NCBI GenBank assembly: GCA_036263455.1
Contig: DATAGZ010000016.1
Coordinates: 1-7,681, forward strand
Source of the DNA: DATAGZ01 sp036263455
GTDB lineage: Bacteria > Pseudomonadota > Alphaproteobacteria > Dongiales > Dongiaceae
Length of the DNA: 7,681 bases
Direction of reading: 5' to 3'
Shown: positions 1 through 6,844 of the stretch, one piece after another
Layout: every line of letters starts with the position of its first letter
How positions within the stretch are numbered: position 1 is the first letter of the stretch
Program-made: the position numbers and the translations under genes
Notes under the pieces: generated by a model
The model's input: the letters and a program-made list of their open reading frames with translations, nothing else
The model's database searches: none
What the model was told of the DNA's origin: nothing

Positions 1-1188
1 GGCGTGGATAAGCCGTGGTATTGGAACGGGACCGTTTATGTTGAAGTCGATGGCGTCAGTAGCCCTGCCATTACCGGCTTGACGACCACAGAGATTGTGT
101 CGCTGGCGGTCTATAAGGAACGGCTCTTCTTCATTCGTAACGATAAGCTCGGCTTCGATTATCTCCCAGCCGGTGCCGCTGGTGGCGCGGCAGACTATTT
201 TGATTTGGCCTCGGTGGCCTCGCTCGGTGGCTATCTCATGGCCATTGCGGTCTGGACGCGGGATGCTGGCGACGGGCCAGATGATTACATTTGCTTCATT
301 ACCTCACAAGGGGAAGCCCTGGTCTATCAAGGGAACGATCCGAGCAGTGCGTCCACGTGGAGTATTGTTGGGACATTCCGCATTGGGAAACCCTTAGGCC
401 GTCGCTGTGTGCTCAAGTATGGGGCCGACCCGATTATTTTGACCGAGAACGGTGCGTTCCCCTTGTCCTCCTTACTGGCGAGCGGCGATGAACGGCAGAA
501 GTTTGCGCTCTCCTTCAAAATCCAGAACGCCTTTAGTCGAGCGGCCTCGACCAACTTCGATACCTTTGGGTGGTGCGCCATTTCATTCCCTGAGCAGGAC
601 GCCATTCTCGTGAATGTGCCACGGGCCGAAGACGGCCCCCACGAGCAGTACGTCATGAACACCATCACGAAAGCCTGGTGCAAGTTTACCGGATGGAACG
701 CGGAGCATTTCGCGACGTTTAATCGAGGGCTCTACTTCTGTCAGGGCGGAAGTATCTATCGCGCCTGGGATGGGGTTGGCGATAATACAGGGTTCTACCT
801 GACGACTGATCTGGTCAAAAATGTGGCCTACAACGCGAAATGCGCCTATATGGATTTCGGCAGTTCGGCGCTCAAACGCGCCAATATGTTCATGCCAGTG
901 TTTGCCTCGAACCGCCTGTTAAACTATGCCGCAGGCGTGGATGTGGATTTCATTGAACAATCGAACATGCCGACCACAGTAGTGATCCAATCGGCGGCGG
1001 CGCGGTGGGGCTCCTCTCTGTGGGGTCAAGGCAAATGGTCCCCCAGCAATACGGTCATCCGCCAATGGGGCGGGACGGCCTCCTGGCCTGGCCGCTGGCT
1101 GTCCGGCAAGCTCAAGATTGTCTCAGCGGAAGTGACGGCCCAATGGATCGGCTGTGTGATCCGGTTTGAAGTGGGATCAGGGTTATGA
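1..1188 (+). CDS. P22 gp10-like tail hub / DNA stabilisation protein, 5' partial
   Basis: Probable virion protein that plugs the portal channel and joins head to tail in short-tailed phages, in the manner of P22 gp10 (a beta-propeller hub). Numbering from the GTG at base 4, the recognisable block lies at about residues 38-157: YKERLFFI, then GGYLMAIAVW, DGPDD, ITSQGEALVYQG, and FRIGKPLGRRCVLKYGAD followed by a TENGAFPLS turn. Blade-like repeats with aromatic strands follow (YVMNTITKAWCKFTGW near 216-231, GLYFCQGGSIYRAW near 242-255). The reading frame is open through base 1 and the family usually has a longer N-terminal part, so the GTG at 4 is probably an internal valine and the true start lies upstream. 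The stop overlaps the next ATG (ATGA). The family call is fairly secure; the exact structural role is inferred from relatives. Confidence 0.8.
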   Translation, partial: GVDKPWYWNGTVYVEVDGVSSPAITGLTTTEIVSLAVYKERLFFIRNDKLGFDYLPAGAAGGAADYFDLASVASLGGYLMAIAVWTRDAGDGPDDYICFITSQGEALVYQGNDPSSASTWSIVGTFRIGKPLGRRCVLKYGADPIILTENGAFPLSSLLASGDERQKFALSFKIQNAFSRAASTNFDTFGWCAISFPEQDAILVNVPRAEDGPHEQYVMNTITKAWCKFTGWNAEHFATFNRGLYFCQGGSIYRAWDGVGDNTGFYLTTDLVKNVAYNAKCAYMDFGSSALKRANMFMPVFASNRLLNYAAGVDVDFIEQSNMPTTVVIQSAAARWGSSLWGQGKWSPSNTVIRQWGGTASWPGRWLSGKLKIVSAEVTAQWIGCVIRFEVGSGL

Positions 1189-1721
1189 GTGATGTCGAGC
1201 CGTTTACTGACTGGTTTCTGGCCAATATGCCGCCGATTTGGAGTGTGCCGTTTGGCGAGTGCATGTGGAAGGTGGAAGACGTGACCGCTGTGCTCCTCTA
1301 TCGACAGCCACCGCATCAGGTGCAACTATTTATCGTGCCACCGCACTATATCATCCCTGAGCATATGCATCCGAATGTTGACAGCATTGAAATTTATGTG
1401 GGAGGCGATATTAAGTTTTCTCATGGCGGGAAATGGGTCGTCTCCGATGAGGCCTTACAGTCTCCGTCCGATCATGGCACCTGGCAGAAGCGCGGACAAC
1501 GTATTCGCGTACAGCCCAACGATCTTCATGGCGGGCAGTTTGGCCCACATGGAGGAATCTTCATGTCCTCGCAATACTGGCTTAACGGGATCACGCCGCA
1601 TTGTGTGAGCGCCGATTATACCGGGGCCGTGATGGGGCCGCATCATTTAGGATTCGTCAAGTGTGGAGCGCCAATCTTGACCGAGCAGAAGATCGCCGCC
1701 AGCTTGGAGGCGATATGCTGA
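1185..1721 (+). CDS. Cupin-like phage protein
   Basis: A 178-residue protein with features of a single cupin beta-barrel. Cupin motif 1 is visible as H60-M-H62 followed by E69-IYVGG, although the glutamate is six residues after the second histidine instead of the usual three or four. Motif 2 is visible as P111-N-D-L-H115-GG. H60, H62, E69 and H115 could form a metal site. A GPHGG stretch (120-124) and paired histidines (153-154) add to the histidine-rich character. The substrate and reaction cannot be read from the sequence; it could be a non-enzymatic virion component or a modifier of capsular or virion sugars. The start is the ATG in the ATGA overlap with the upstream gene, so translation is likely coupled. 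It is followed directly by a GNAT-like gene, a pairing I associate with podovirus tail operons. Confidence 0.6.
   Translation: MSDVEPFTDWFLANMPPIWSVPFGECMWKVEDVTAVLLYRQPPHQVQLFIVPPHYIIPEHMHPNVDSIEIYVGGDIKFSHGGKWVVSDEALQSPSDHGTWQKRGQRIRVQPNDLHGGQFGPHGGIFMSSQYWLNGITPHCVSADYTGAVMGPHHLGFVKCGAPILTEQKIAASLEAIC
1704..1710 (+). promoter_or_regulatory. Ribosome-binding site deciding the start of the GNAT-like gene
   Basis: TTGGAGG lies 4 nt before the ATG at 1715, inside the end of the cupin gene. It favours this ATG over the in-frame TTG at 1601, which would add 38 residues read from within the cupin gene and with no family character. Confidence 0.75.
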
Positions 1722-2269
1722 CCTTCCAGCGTGAACGTGTGCGGGATGTCTGGGATGAGATTTACCCCTTAGCCAAGAAACATTCCGAAGGCAGCCAGAG
1801 CTATCGGCGGCATGAACCGTTCAGACCCTCGAAAGAACGGTATATGCACTATGACGCTGTGGACTTCTTTCATTTGCTGACCGGACGAGACGAGGGGAAA
1901 TTGGCCGGGTATTTCGGGATCTACATAACGCAATCCATGCACAGCCAAATGCTCATGGTCACTGAAGATACCTTTTTCTTAGATATTCCCTACCGTGGCG
2001 GTCGAACAGCCCTACGGTTCATGCAAGCCCTCGAACGATACATTGTTGAGATGGCCAGAGCTCTGGCGCCAGATCAAGCCGACATTGAAATCCTGTTTTC
2101 CTGTGAGAAGGACAATGCGACCGGCATCCATAAGCTGCTTACGCTCCTTGATTATAATCCTGGTATTGTGCAATATACTAAGCGACTTCCGCTCCACCCA
2201 GGCGCCGACAGCGCCGCATCGTCCAAGAGGCGGCTATGCGAGCGTCTACCGGCTATGAGTTCCCATTAG
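1715..2269 (+). CDS. GNAT-like N-acetyltransferase
   Basis: A 184-residue protein resembling the phage branch of the GNAT superfamily, which transfers an acetyl group from acetyl-CoA to an amine. The supporting pattern is a strand GKLAGYFGIYIT (61-72), a second strand HSQMLMVTEDTFFLDI (76-91), then Y93-RGGRTALRFMQALERYI, which fits the Q/R-x-x-G-x-G/A acetyl-CoA pyrophosphate loop and its helix. A later strand (IEILFSC, 124-130) and a helix (GIHKLLTLLDY, 137-147) complete the fold. The substrate is unknown; a virion protein or a host-surface component is possible. The start is fixed by TTGGAGG at 1704-1710 and overlaps the cupin gene by 7 nt. The last 25 residues, after YTKRL, look like a non-conserved tail, and their end overlaps the next gene by 34 nt. 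Confidence 0.65.
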   Translation: MLTFQRERVRDVWDEIYPLAKKHSEGSQSYRRHEPFRPSKERYMHYDAVDFFHLLTGRDEGKLAGYFGIYITQSMHSQMLMVTEDTFFLDIPYRGGRTALRFMQALERYIVEMARALAPDQADIEILFSCEKDNATGIHKLLTLLDYNPGIVQYTKRLPLHPGADSAASSKRRLCERLPAMSSH

Positions 2270-3513
2270 ACTTCCGCTCTCGCTTTCATCTCTTCTGTAC
2301 CCCGTCGCCGCCTCCGGCGCCTGACTATACCGGCGCAGCGCAAGCCCAAGGCCAGGCCAATCTCGACGCGGCCAGAACATCGGCGAAGCTCAATAATCCA
2401 AACATCATTGGCCCCTATGGTAGTCAAACGGTCACCTGGGGAACAGGCCCGTTTGACCAGGCAGGATTTGATGCCGCCACACAGAAATATAACGATCAGG
2501 TGGCAGCCTGGGATAAGGCCTATCAGCAATGGGATGCGGCAGGGCGAAGCGGCCCCTTCAATCCCAATGTCGGCTTAGGCGCGGGGGTCGATCCTCGCAC
2601 GCAGCCGGTGGATCGCAGTAAATTTAATGGCACCGACCAGGCGACCATCCGCCAGACGCTCACTCCTGACCAGCAAGCCCTCCTCGATAAAGGGAACGCC
2701 GCCAAGCTGGGCATGACCGATCTGGCCTTGCAGGGCACGGATCTCGCCAAAGGAGTGCTGGGCAAATCGCTCGACTTTTCAGGCTTGCCTGCTCGCCCCG
2801 GCGATGCCACGGATACCCGCAACAAAGTCGTGGACGCCATGATGAGCCGGGTCAATGAAGATACTGACCGAAAAGAGGGGCTGTTGAAATCGAACCTATT
2901 GGCCTCGGGTATCCCGGCAGGCTCGAAAGCCTATAACGATGCCATGGCCTTAGAGGAGAGGAACCGCACGGATGCCCGCCAGCAAGCCCTGTTGGGGGCA
3001 GGCCAGGAGGCGCAGCGCGATTTTCAGATGGATACGCAGAATCGCCAGCAGGCCTTGGCGGAACTGCTCACGCAACGGCAGACGCCGATCAATGAAATTA
3101 CCTCGCTGATGTCCGGCTCGCAGGTCACTAATCCGTTCGCCATGAATGCCTTTGCCCAGAATAGCCAAGTGGCCCCCGCGCCGCTCTATCAGGCGACCTC
3201 TGATACGGGCGGCTGGAATGCCGATCTATACAACGCGAAAGCGGCACAAGCGGGAAATCTACAGCAAGGGCTCTTTGGGCTCGGCGGCGCGGGGATGATG
3301 GGTCTTGCAATGAAGTCCGACCGACGTCTGAAATCGAACATCGTCCGAATCGGTGATCACCCCTTAGGCATCGGCTGGTACGAATACGACATTGACGGTC
3401 GGCATGAACAAGGCGTCATGGCCCAAGAACTCCTCGAAGTGAAACCGGAAGCGGTCATGCTGCACCCAGACGGCTATTACCGCGTCGATTATAGCCAGAT
3501 TGGGAGGGCGTAA
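2236..3513 (+). CDS. Phage tail/virion protein with C-terminal S74 auto-processing chaperone domain
   Basis: A 425-residue protein. After a short leader comes PPPAPDYTGAAQAQGQAN (25-42) and LNNPNIIGPYGSQTVTW (52-68), an N-terminus I associate with phage proteins labelled tail-fibre-domain or structural. The middle (about 130-300) is mostly helical and Q/A/R-rich. A Gly-rich hydrophobic patch (345-358) precedes the C-terminal domain. Residues 361-425 match the Peptidase_S74 / intramolecular chaperone family: S361-DRRLK366-SNI, GVMAQE (393-398), PEAV (404-407), VDY (417-419). In endosialidase tail spikes the Ser and Lys of this motif drive self-cleavage just before the serine, after the chaperone has helped trimerisation. 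Unlike those spikes, the body here shows no beta-helix or enzyme domain. AAGAGG at 2225-2230 lies 5 nt before the chosen ATG. The exact position in the virion is unknown. Confidence 0.75.
   Translation: MRASTGYEFPLDFRSRFHLFCTPSPPPAPDYTGAAQAQGQANLDAARTSAKLNNPNIIGPYGSQTVTWGTGPFDQAGFDAATQKYNDQVAAWDKAYQQWDAAGRSGPFNPNVGLGAGVDPRTQPVDRSKFNGTDQATIRQTLTPDQQALLDKGNAAKLGMTDLALQGTDLAKGVLGKSLDFSGLPARPGDATDTRNKVVDAMMSRVNEDTDRKEGLLKSNLLASGIPAGSKAYNDAMALEERNRTDARQQALLGAGQEAQRDFQMDTQNRQQALAELLTQRQTPINEITSLMSGSQVTNPFAMNAFAQNSQVAPAPLYQATSDTGGWNADLYNAKAAQAGNLQQGLFGLGGAGMMGLAMKSDRRLKSNIVRIGDHPLGIGWYEYDIDGRHEQGVMAQELLEVKPEAVMLHPDGYYRVDYSQIGRA
3316..3510 (+). other. Peptidase_S74 chaperone domain with predicted self-cleavage site at its start
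   Basis: This encodes residues 361-425 of the preceding protein. The Ser-Lys pair (S361 and K366, spacing 5) matches the catalytic arrangement known from endosialidase chaperone domains. Cleavage would fall between K360 and S361, releasing a 65-residue chaperone and leaving a mature protein of about 360 residues. At 65 residues the domain is at the short end for this family. Confidence 0.75.
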
Positions 3514-5288
3514 TGGCATTTCCTCCTTATCTCCAAACTGACTCACAAGCCATCAACTATGGCCTGACGAATCAACTCTCGCCGGAAGCGGCGCTGAAAG
3601 AGCAAGCGCTGAACCGACGACGGGCCATTGCCAATTTGCTCGTGCAGCAAGGCATCACGCCCGGCCCAGGCGGGAAAATGGTCGGTCGGTTCTATGTTGC
3701 GGATTCACCACTCCAAGGAGCCGCCAATCTTGCAAAGTCCGCCGCTGGCCTCTATCTCTTACATGGGGCCGACAAGGATCAGGAACAAGTTGCGAAAGAC
3801 GATCAGCAAAGCGTCGTCGATGCCATCAAGAATTACCAGGCACAGAAGCTCCAACGAGAACAATTAGCCAATGCGCCGGTCGGGGTCGAGGCGCAAGCAT
3901 CACCGCCACAATCGCCAATGCCAGAGCCTCAGGCGGCACCACCGGCCGCGCCTCCGCAAGGAGAGCCTGAGCCGTTCCGTGGCATTGCCCCTCGGCCTGA
4001 TGGCCCGTATCAAGGAGAAGTCGGCGCCGTGGCGATGCCGGAGACCGGTGTGCAATCTTCCGCGCCGCCGATTCCCGCGCCGATTCGTGATCCCATTGCC
4101 GGACAAGAGATGATGCGCGGCCTGGATTTCAATAACTCCACGCCCGCCGACATGTCGCAGTTTGCGCAACCGTCCGCACCAGCTACACCCGCGCAGCCGT
4201 TGCCGTCCCCGGCACCTGCGCCCACTCCTACTCAATTGCCGCCGCCCCGTGGCGCCATGCCGCAAGATCCCTATGCAGGACTGGCTGAGCTGATGACGCA
4301 TCAGCACCCGCAAGTGCGGGCCTATGGCAACTTCCTGGCCAATCAGATTCAGCATCAGCAAGCGGCCCAGCTGCAACGGGAATATATGCAGAATGAGAAT
4401 AATCTTAATCGGGATGTGCGGCGTGAGGGGATTGCGGCCACGGCGGCCTCACAGGCCGCGACGCTCCAAAATACGATGGCCATGAAAGAAATGTCACTGG
4501 CGCAGATGGAGCGCGAAGGCCTCCGTGATGCAGCAGCGAAGCAACGCCATGATGATCTGCTGAAGAGCATGAATGAGGATCGCAATAAGATGGTTGAACT
4601 CCAAGCCAAAATGGCATCGAGCGATCGGCGCTATCAGAGCGATACATTGAAGGCCGTGGCTGGAATCGCCGCGCAAGGGAAAAAGGATGTCGCTGCCATG
4701 AAAGCAGGTGAGGGCCGCCCCCTTCCCGGCTCCATTGGCCAAAAGTTTATCGATAACTCTTCCAATCTTCGGCAGGCGGAACGCGCCTTAGCCCTTGCAC
4801 AAGGCAAAGAAGTCGAGGGCGTGAAAGGTGATAAAGAAGCGACCGGCATGAAGGGGTATCTCCCTGACGCTATTTTGCAGCGCACTGATCCTGCTGGAGT
4901 CGATACGCGGGCTGCGATTGCCAACCTGGGCAGTATGGTCATCCATGATCGATCAGGGGCCGCTGTCACAGCGGCAGAATTCCCGCGTCTCCGCCCATTC
5001 ATTCCTCATGCTGGGGACGATCCAGCCGTCGTTCAAAAGAAGCTCGGCCAGTTCGTCAATGAGTACAAAAAAGTCGTGGATGAAATGGGAGACTTCTATA
5101 AAGAGTCTGGGTACCATGTACCAGACAATTTCCATCGCAGTCCTGAGGGACCTGGGCCTACTGCGCCAGCCGGAAATGGGGCGGCGCCACCTTCCGTCAA
5201 TAGCAAAGGTTGGACGCTCCACCAAGACGCGAAGGGCAATAAAGCCTATGTCAGTCCGGATGGCAAGAGCTTTGAGGAGGTCCGCTAG
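3513..5288 (+). CDS. Putative internal virion / DNA-ejection-associated protein
   Basis: A 591-residue protein with clear modular build. The N-terminal part (about 1-120) contains QALNRRRAIANLLVQQG (31-47) and MVGRFYVADSPLQGAANLA (56-74), a pattern I associate with phage structural proteins. A Pro/Ala/Gln-rich, probably unstructured linker spans about 124-250. A long helical, coiled-coil-like region follows (about 275-400). The domain at about 410-538 includes MKGYLPDAILQRTDP (446-460) and IHDRSGAAVTAAEFPRLRPF (477-496), which looks well conserved among phages. A short C-terminal module, GWTLHQDAKGNKAYVSPDGK (566-585), closes the protein. I see no enzyme motif. Position between the S74 protein and a membrane-active-looking protein suggests packaging in the virion for DNA delivery, which is inference. 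The ATG overlaps the previous stop (TAATG) and is preceded by GGGAGGG at 3502-3508. Confidence 0.6.
   Translation: MAFPPYLQTDSQAINYGLTNQLSPEAALKEQALNRRRAIANLLVQQGITPGPGGKMVGRFYVADSPLQGAANLAKSAAGLYLLHGADKDQEQVAKDDQQSVVDAIKNYQAQKLQREQLANAPVGVEAQASPPQSPMPEPQAAPPAAPPQGEPEPFRGIAPRPDGPYQGEVGAVAMPETGVQSSAPPIPAPIRDPIAGQEMMRGLDFNNSTPADMSQFAQPSAPATPAQPLPSPAPAPTPTQLPPPRGAMPQDPYAGLAELMTHQHPQVRAYGNFLANQIQHQQAAQLQREYMQNENNLNRDVRREGIAATAASQAATLQNTMAMKEMSLAQMEREGLRDAAAKQRHDDLLKSMNEDRNKMVELQAKMASSDRRYQSDTLKAVAGIAAQGKKDVAAMKAGEGRPLPGSIGQKFIDNSSNLRQAERALALAQGKEVEGVKGDKEATGMKGYLPDAILQRTDPAGVDTRAAIANLGSMVIHDRSGAAVTAAEFPRLRPFIPHAGDDPAVVQKKLGQFVNEYKKVVDEMGDFYKESGYHVPDNFHRSPEGPGPTAPAGNGAAPPSVNSKGWTLHQDAKGNKAYVSPDGKSFEEVR
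3882..4262 (+). other. Pro/Ala/Gln-rich low-complexity linker within the internal virion protein
   Basis: Residues about 124-250 are dominated by Pro, Ala, Gln and Ser, with runs such as PAPAPTPTQLPPP, and no predicted secondary structure by eye. The stretch separates the N-terminal module from the long helical region. It also explains the long antisense open frame at 3900-4376, which is the Arg/Gly-rich mirror of this composition. Confidence 0.7.
5274..5280 (+). promoter_or_regulatory. Ribosome-binding site for a GTG start
   Basis: GAGGAGG lies 7 nt before the GTG at 5288 and inside the last codons of the upstream gene. The site is strong and well spaced, which supports the non-ATG start in the TAGTG overlap. 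Confidence 0.8.
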
Positions 5289-6754
5289 TGGCGTTTGATC
5301 TCTCGACGGCCAAGCCGATGGGATCGACCGGAGGGTTTGACCTGTCCACGGCGAAGCCGATGGACACGGCTCCTTCATCGGAGCCCATGACCGACCGTGA
5401 AGCCTTTGAAAGCTCAATGCCGGTGCGGGTGTTGCGTGGGGTGGAAGGTCCGGCTATTTCATTACTCAAGATGGTCGGCCCGGATTCGATCAAGCAACAG
5501 CTCGCAGAAATCGATGCCCTCCGCAAGAGCGGCATGAAGAAACGCGGTAATGAGGGATTTGACTGGGCAGGGCTCGTCGGGTCACTGGTGCCTGGTGGCG
5601 CGATTGCTTCAGGCGTGACGAAGGCGTTACCGGCTGCCACGACCTTATTTGGTAAAATGGGCGTTGGAGCGGTGGCTGGTGGTGCGTCTGCTGGGGCGGT
5701 GCCGCTCGAAGGCAATAACGAACTCTCGACCGATAAGCTGAAGCAAATGGCGGGCGGGGCTATCGTCGGCGGGGCAATCCCTGCCGTGCTGCAAGGCGTC
5801 AAGTGGTTCTTCGGCACGAATCAGTTGAACCCCACCCAAGCCGCCACGATGAAGGAAGGGCAAGCGGCAGGCTATGTGACGCCGCCATCAATGGCCAATC
5901 CTTCAGGGCTCAATAACACAATCGAGAGCATTGCCGGGAAAGCCGCCGTAGGGCAGGAGGCTGCTGCGAGAAATCAGAAAATCACTAATGCCATGACCGC
6001 TAAAGCACTTGGACTCCCCAAAGATCAGCCCATCACCCCTGGAGCGATTGAAGCCGTTCGGAAGGATGCCGGGAAGGTCTACGAGGAAGTGGCGCAGTTA
6101 TCGCCGAATGCTAAGTGGGCGCTTGGTGAGTTGAAACAGGCACGGCATGATGCCAGCGTGAACTATACATTTTATAATCGCTCTGGTAATCCAGATGCGC
6201 TGACCAAGGCCCAGCAAGCCGGTCAGATGGCCGACATGCTGGAGGGTGAGCTTCAGAACGAAGCGGCTCAGTCTGGGAAACAGCGGCTCATGCAAGCCTT
6301 GGCCGAAGCTCGCACCAAGATTGCCAAAACCTACGACGTTGAGCGGGCGCTTGGTGAAGCGGACTCGAATGTCTCCGCGCCGATCCTGGGCCGCTCGTTT
6401 GATAAGAAGGGCGGAAAAGCCATTACTGGCGAACTCTCAACCATTGGGAAAATGGCCGAAGCGTTCCCCAGCGTCATGCGCGAAGGCGCAAAAGTGCCCA
6501 CGCCTGGGGTGTCCGGCACGGATGCCGCCGCATCTGCCATTCTAGGGACATTGGGGTATGGAGCAGGGGGGCCAGCCGGGTTGACCGCAGCGGCCTTGCC
6601 ATTGATGCGGCCCATTGCTCGAAATCTGGTGCTCTCAAAAGGCTATCAGAACACGCTAGCGCAGGGCATCCCGGCTCGCTATCAGCCCTTGATTGACGCC
6701 ATGACCACGCAAGCCATTGGAGCAGGAGGCACGACCGCCGGTCGAGCATACTAA
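5288..6754 (+). CDS. Putative DNA-transfer / ejection protein with glycine-rich hydrophobic segments
   Basis: A 488-residue protein starting at GTG in a TAGTG overlap, with GAGGAGG 7 nt upstream. The N-terminus carries two copies of FDLSTAKPM (residues 3-11 and 17-25). Two Gly/Ala-rich hydrophobic regions (about 93-139 and 154-175, with G-x-x-x-G-like spacing) could insert into or cross a membrane. The middle block includes LNPTQAATMKEGQAAGYVTP (180-199) and LNNTIESIAGKAAVGQEAA (208-226), then a helical region to about 355. A third Gly/Ala-rich stretch lies at 411-440. In short-tailed phages, ejection proteins (P22 gp7/gp16/gp20, T7 gp14-16) leave the capsid to form a conduit through the envelope. 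That role fits the composition and last place in the operon, but I see no direct homology to those proteins. No lytic-transglycosylase motif is visible. Confidence 0.6.
   Translation: MAFDLSTAKPMGSTGGFDLSTAKPMDTAPSSEPMTDREAFESSMPVRVLRGVEGPAISLLKMVGPDSIKQQLAEIDALRKSGMKKRGNEGFDWAGLVGSLVPGGAIASGVTKALPAATTLFGKMGVGAVAGGASAGAVPLEGNNELSTDKLKQMAGGAIVGGAIPAVLQGVKWFFGTNQLNPTQAATMKEGQAAGYVTPPSMANPSGLNNTIESIAGKAAVGQEAAARNQKITNAMTAKALGLPKDQPITPGAIEAVRKDAGKVYEEVAQLSPNAKWALGELKQARHDASVNYTFYNRSGNPDALTKAQQAGQMADMLEGELQNEAAQSGKQRLMQALAEARTKIAKTYDVERALGEADSNVSAPILGRSFDKKGGKAITGELSTIGKMAEAFPSVMREGAKVPTPGVSGTDAAASAILGTLGYGAGGPAGLTAAALPLMRPIARNLVLSKGYQNTLAQGIPARYQPLIDAMTTQAIGAGGTTAGRAY
5294..5362 (+). repeat. Two-copy FDLSTAKPM repeat at the N-terminus of the ejection-type protein
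   Basis: Two 27-nt units (5294-5320 and 5336-5362), 42 nt apart start to start, encode the identical nonapeptide FDLSTAKPM. They differ at four bases, all synonymous third positions, so the peptide and not the DNA appears to be conserved. Confidence 0.85.
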
Positions 6755-6789
6755 ATCGTAGTCGCTTACACGCCAGAACACGCGGCGCC

Positions 6790-6829
6790 AAAAGCCTAGC
6801 GATCCTCGTTGAGGGTCCTAGGCTTTTTT
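6790..6829 (+). terminator. Rho-independent terminator ending the virion operon
   Basis: AAAAGCCTAG (6790-6799) pairs perfectly with CTAGGCTTTT (6818-6827). Inside, GATCCTC (6801-6807) pairs with GAGGGTC (6811-6817) through one G-T wobble. This leaves one bulged C (6800) and a GTT loop. The run of T at 6824-6829 gives the U-tract. The long stem and U-tract make this a strong + strand terminator, placed 35 nt after the stop of the ejection-type gene. Confidence 0.9.
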
Positions 6830-6834
6830 CGTAT

Positions 6835-6839
6835 GGAGG
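6835..6839 (+). promoter_or_regulatory. Ribosome-binding site deciding the start of the exported small protein
   Basis: GGAGG lies 5 nt before the ATG at 6845. It rules against the in-frame TTG at 6809, which sits inside the terminator hairpin, and the ATG at 6833, which overlaps the site itself. Confidence 0.8.
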
Positions 6840-6844
6840 CCTTT

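Larger units (their letters stand above)
6755..6844 (+). other. Intergenic region holding a terminator and a ribosome-binding site
   Basis: This 90-nt gap is the only substantial non-coding stretch in the window. Bases 6755-6789 show no convincing promoter by eye, 6790-6829 form the terminator, and 6835-6839 is the next ribosome-binding site. A TTGAGG at 6809 with TATGGA at 6832 has promoter-like spacing, but its start point would fall beyond the ribosome-binding site. Confidence 0.7.

Noticed and set aside
1601..1714. TTG-initiated N-terminal extension of the acetyltransferase-like gene
   Set aside because: It lies inside the cupin gene in another frame and reads as a low-quality Arg-rich shadow; TTGGAGG points to the ATG at 1715.
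3900..4376. 158-residue open frame on the minus strand
   Set aside because: It is the Arg/Gly-rich antisense mirror of the Pro/Ala-rich linker, with no recognisable motif and fully inside a convincing gene.
5067..5072. A6 run in the internal virion protein as a possible frameshift site
   Set aside because: The main frame continues through conserved-looking sequence and the +1 frame gives only a basic, featureless tail ending at 5298.
4953..5417. 154-residue open frame on the minus strand
   Set aside because: It is antisense to conserved-looking phage coding sequence; the composition fits a frame shadow.
5251..5817. 188-residue open frame on the minus strand
   Set aside because: It lies antisense across the junction of two well-supported genes, is Pro/Ala/Ser-rich by composition and has no family resemblance.
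6809..6837. Promoter-like TTGAGG and TATGGA pair
   Set aside because: The match is weak, it overlaps the terminator, and initiation would begin after the ribosome-binding site.
6809..6844. TTG-initiated extension of the exported small protein
   Set aside because: The start lies in the terminator hairpin and would put extra residues before a textbook signal peptide; GGAGG with the ATG at 6845 is better.
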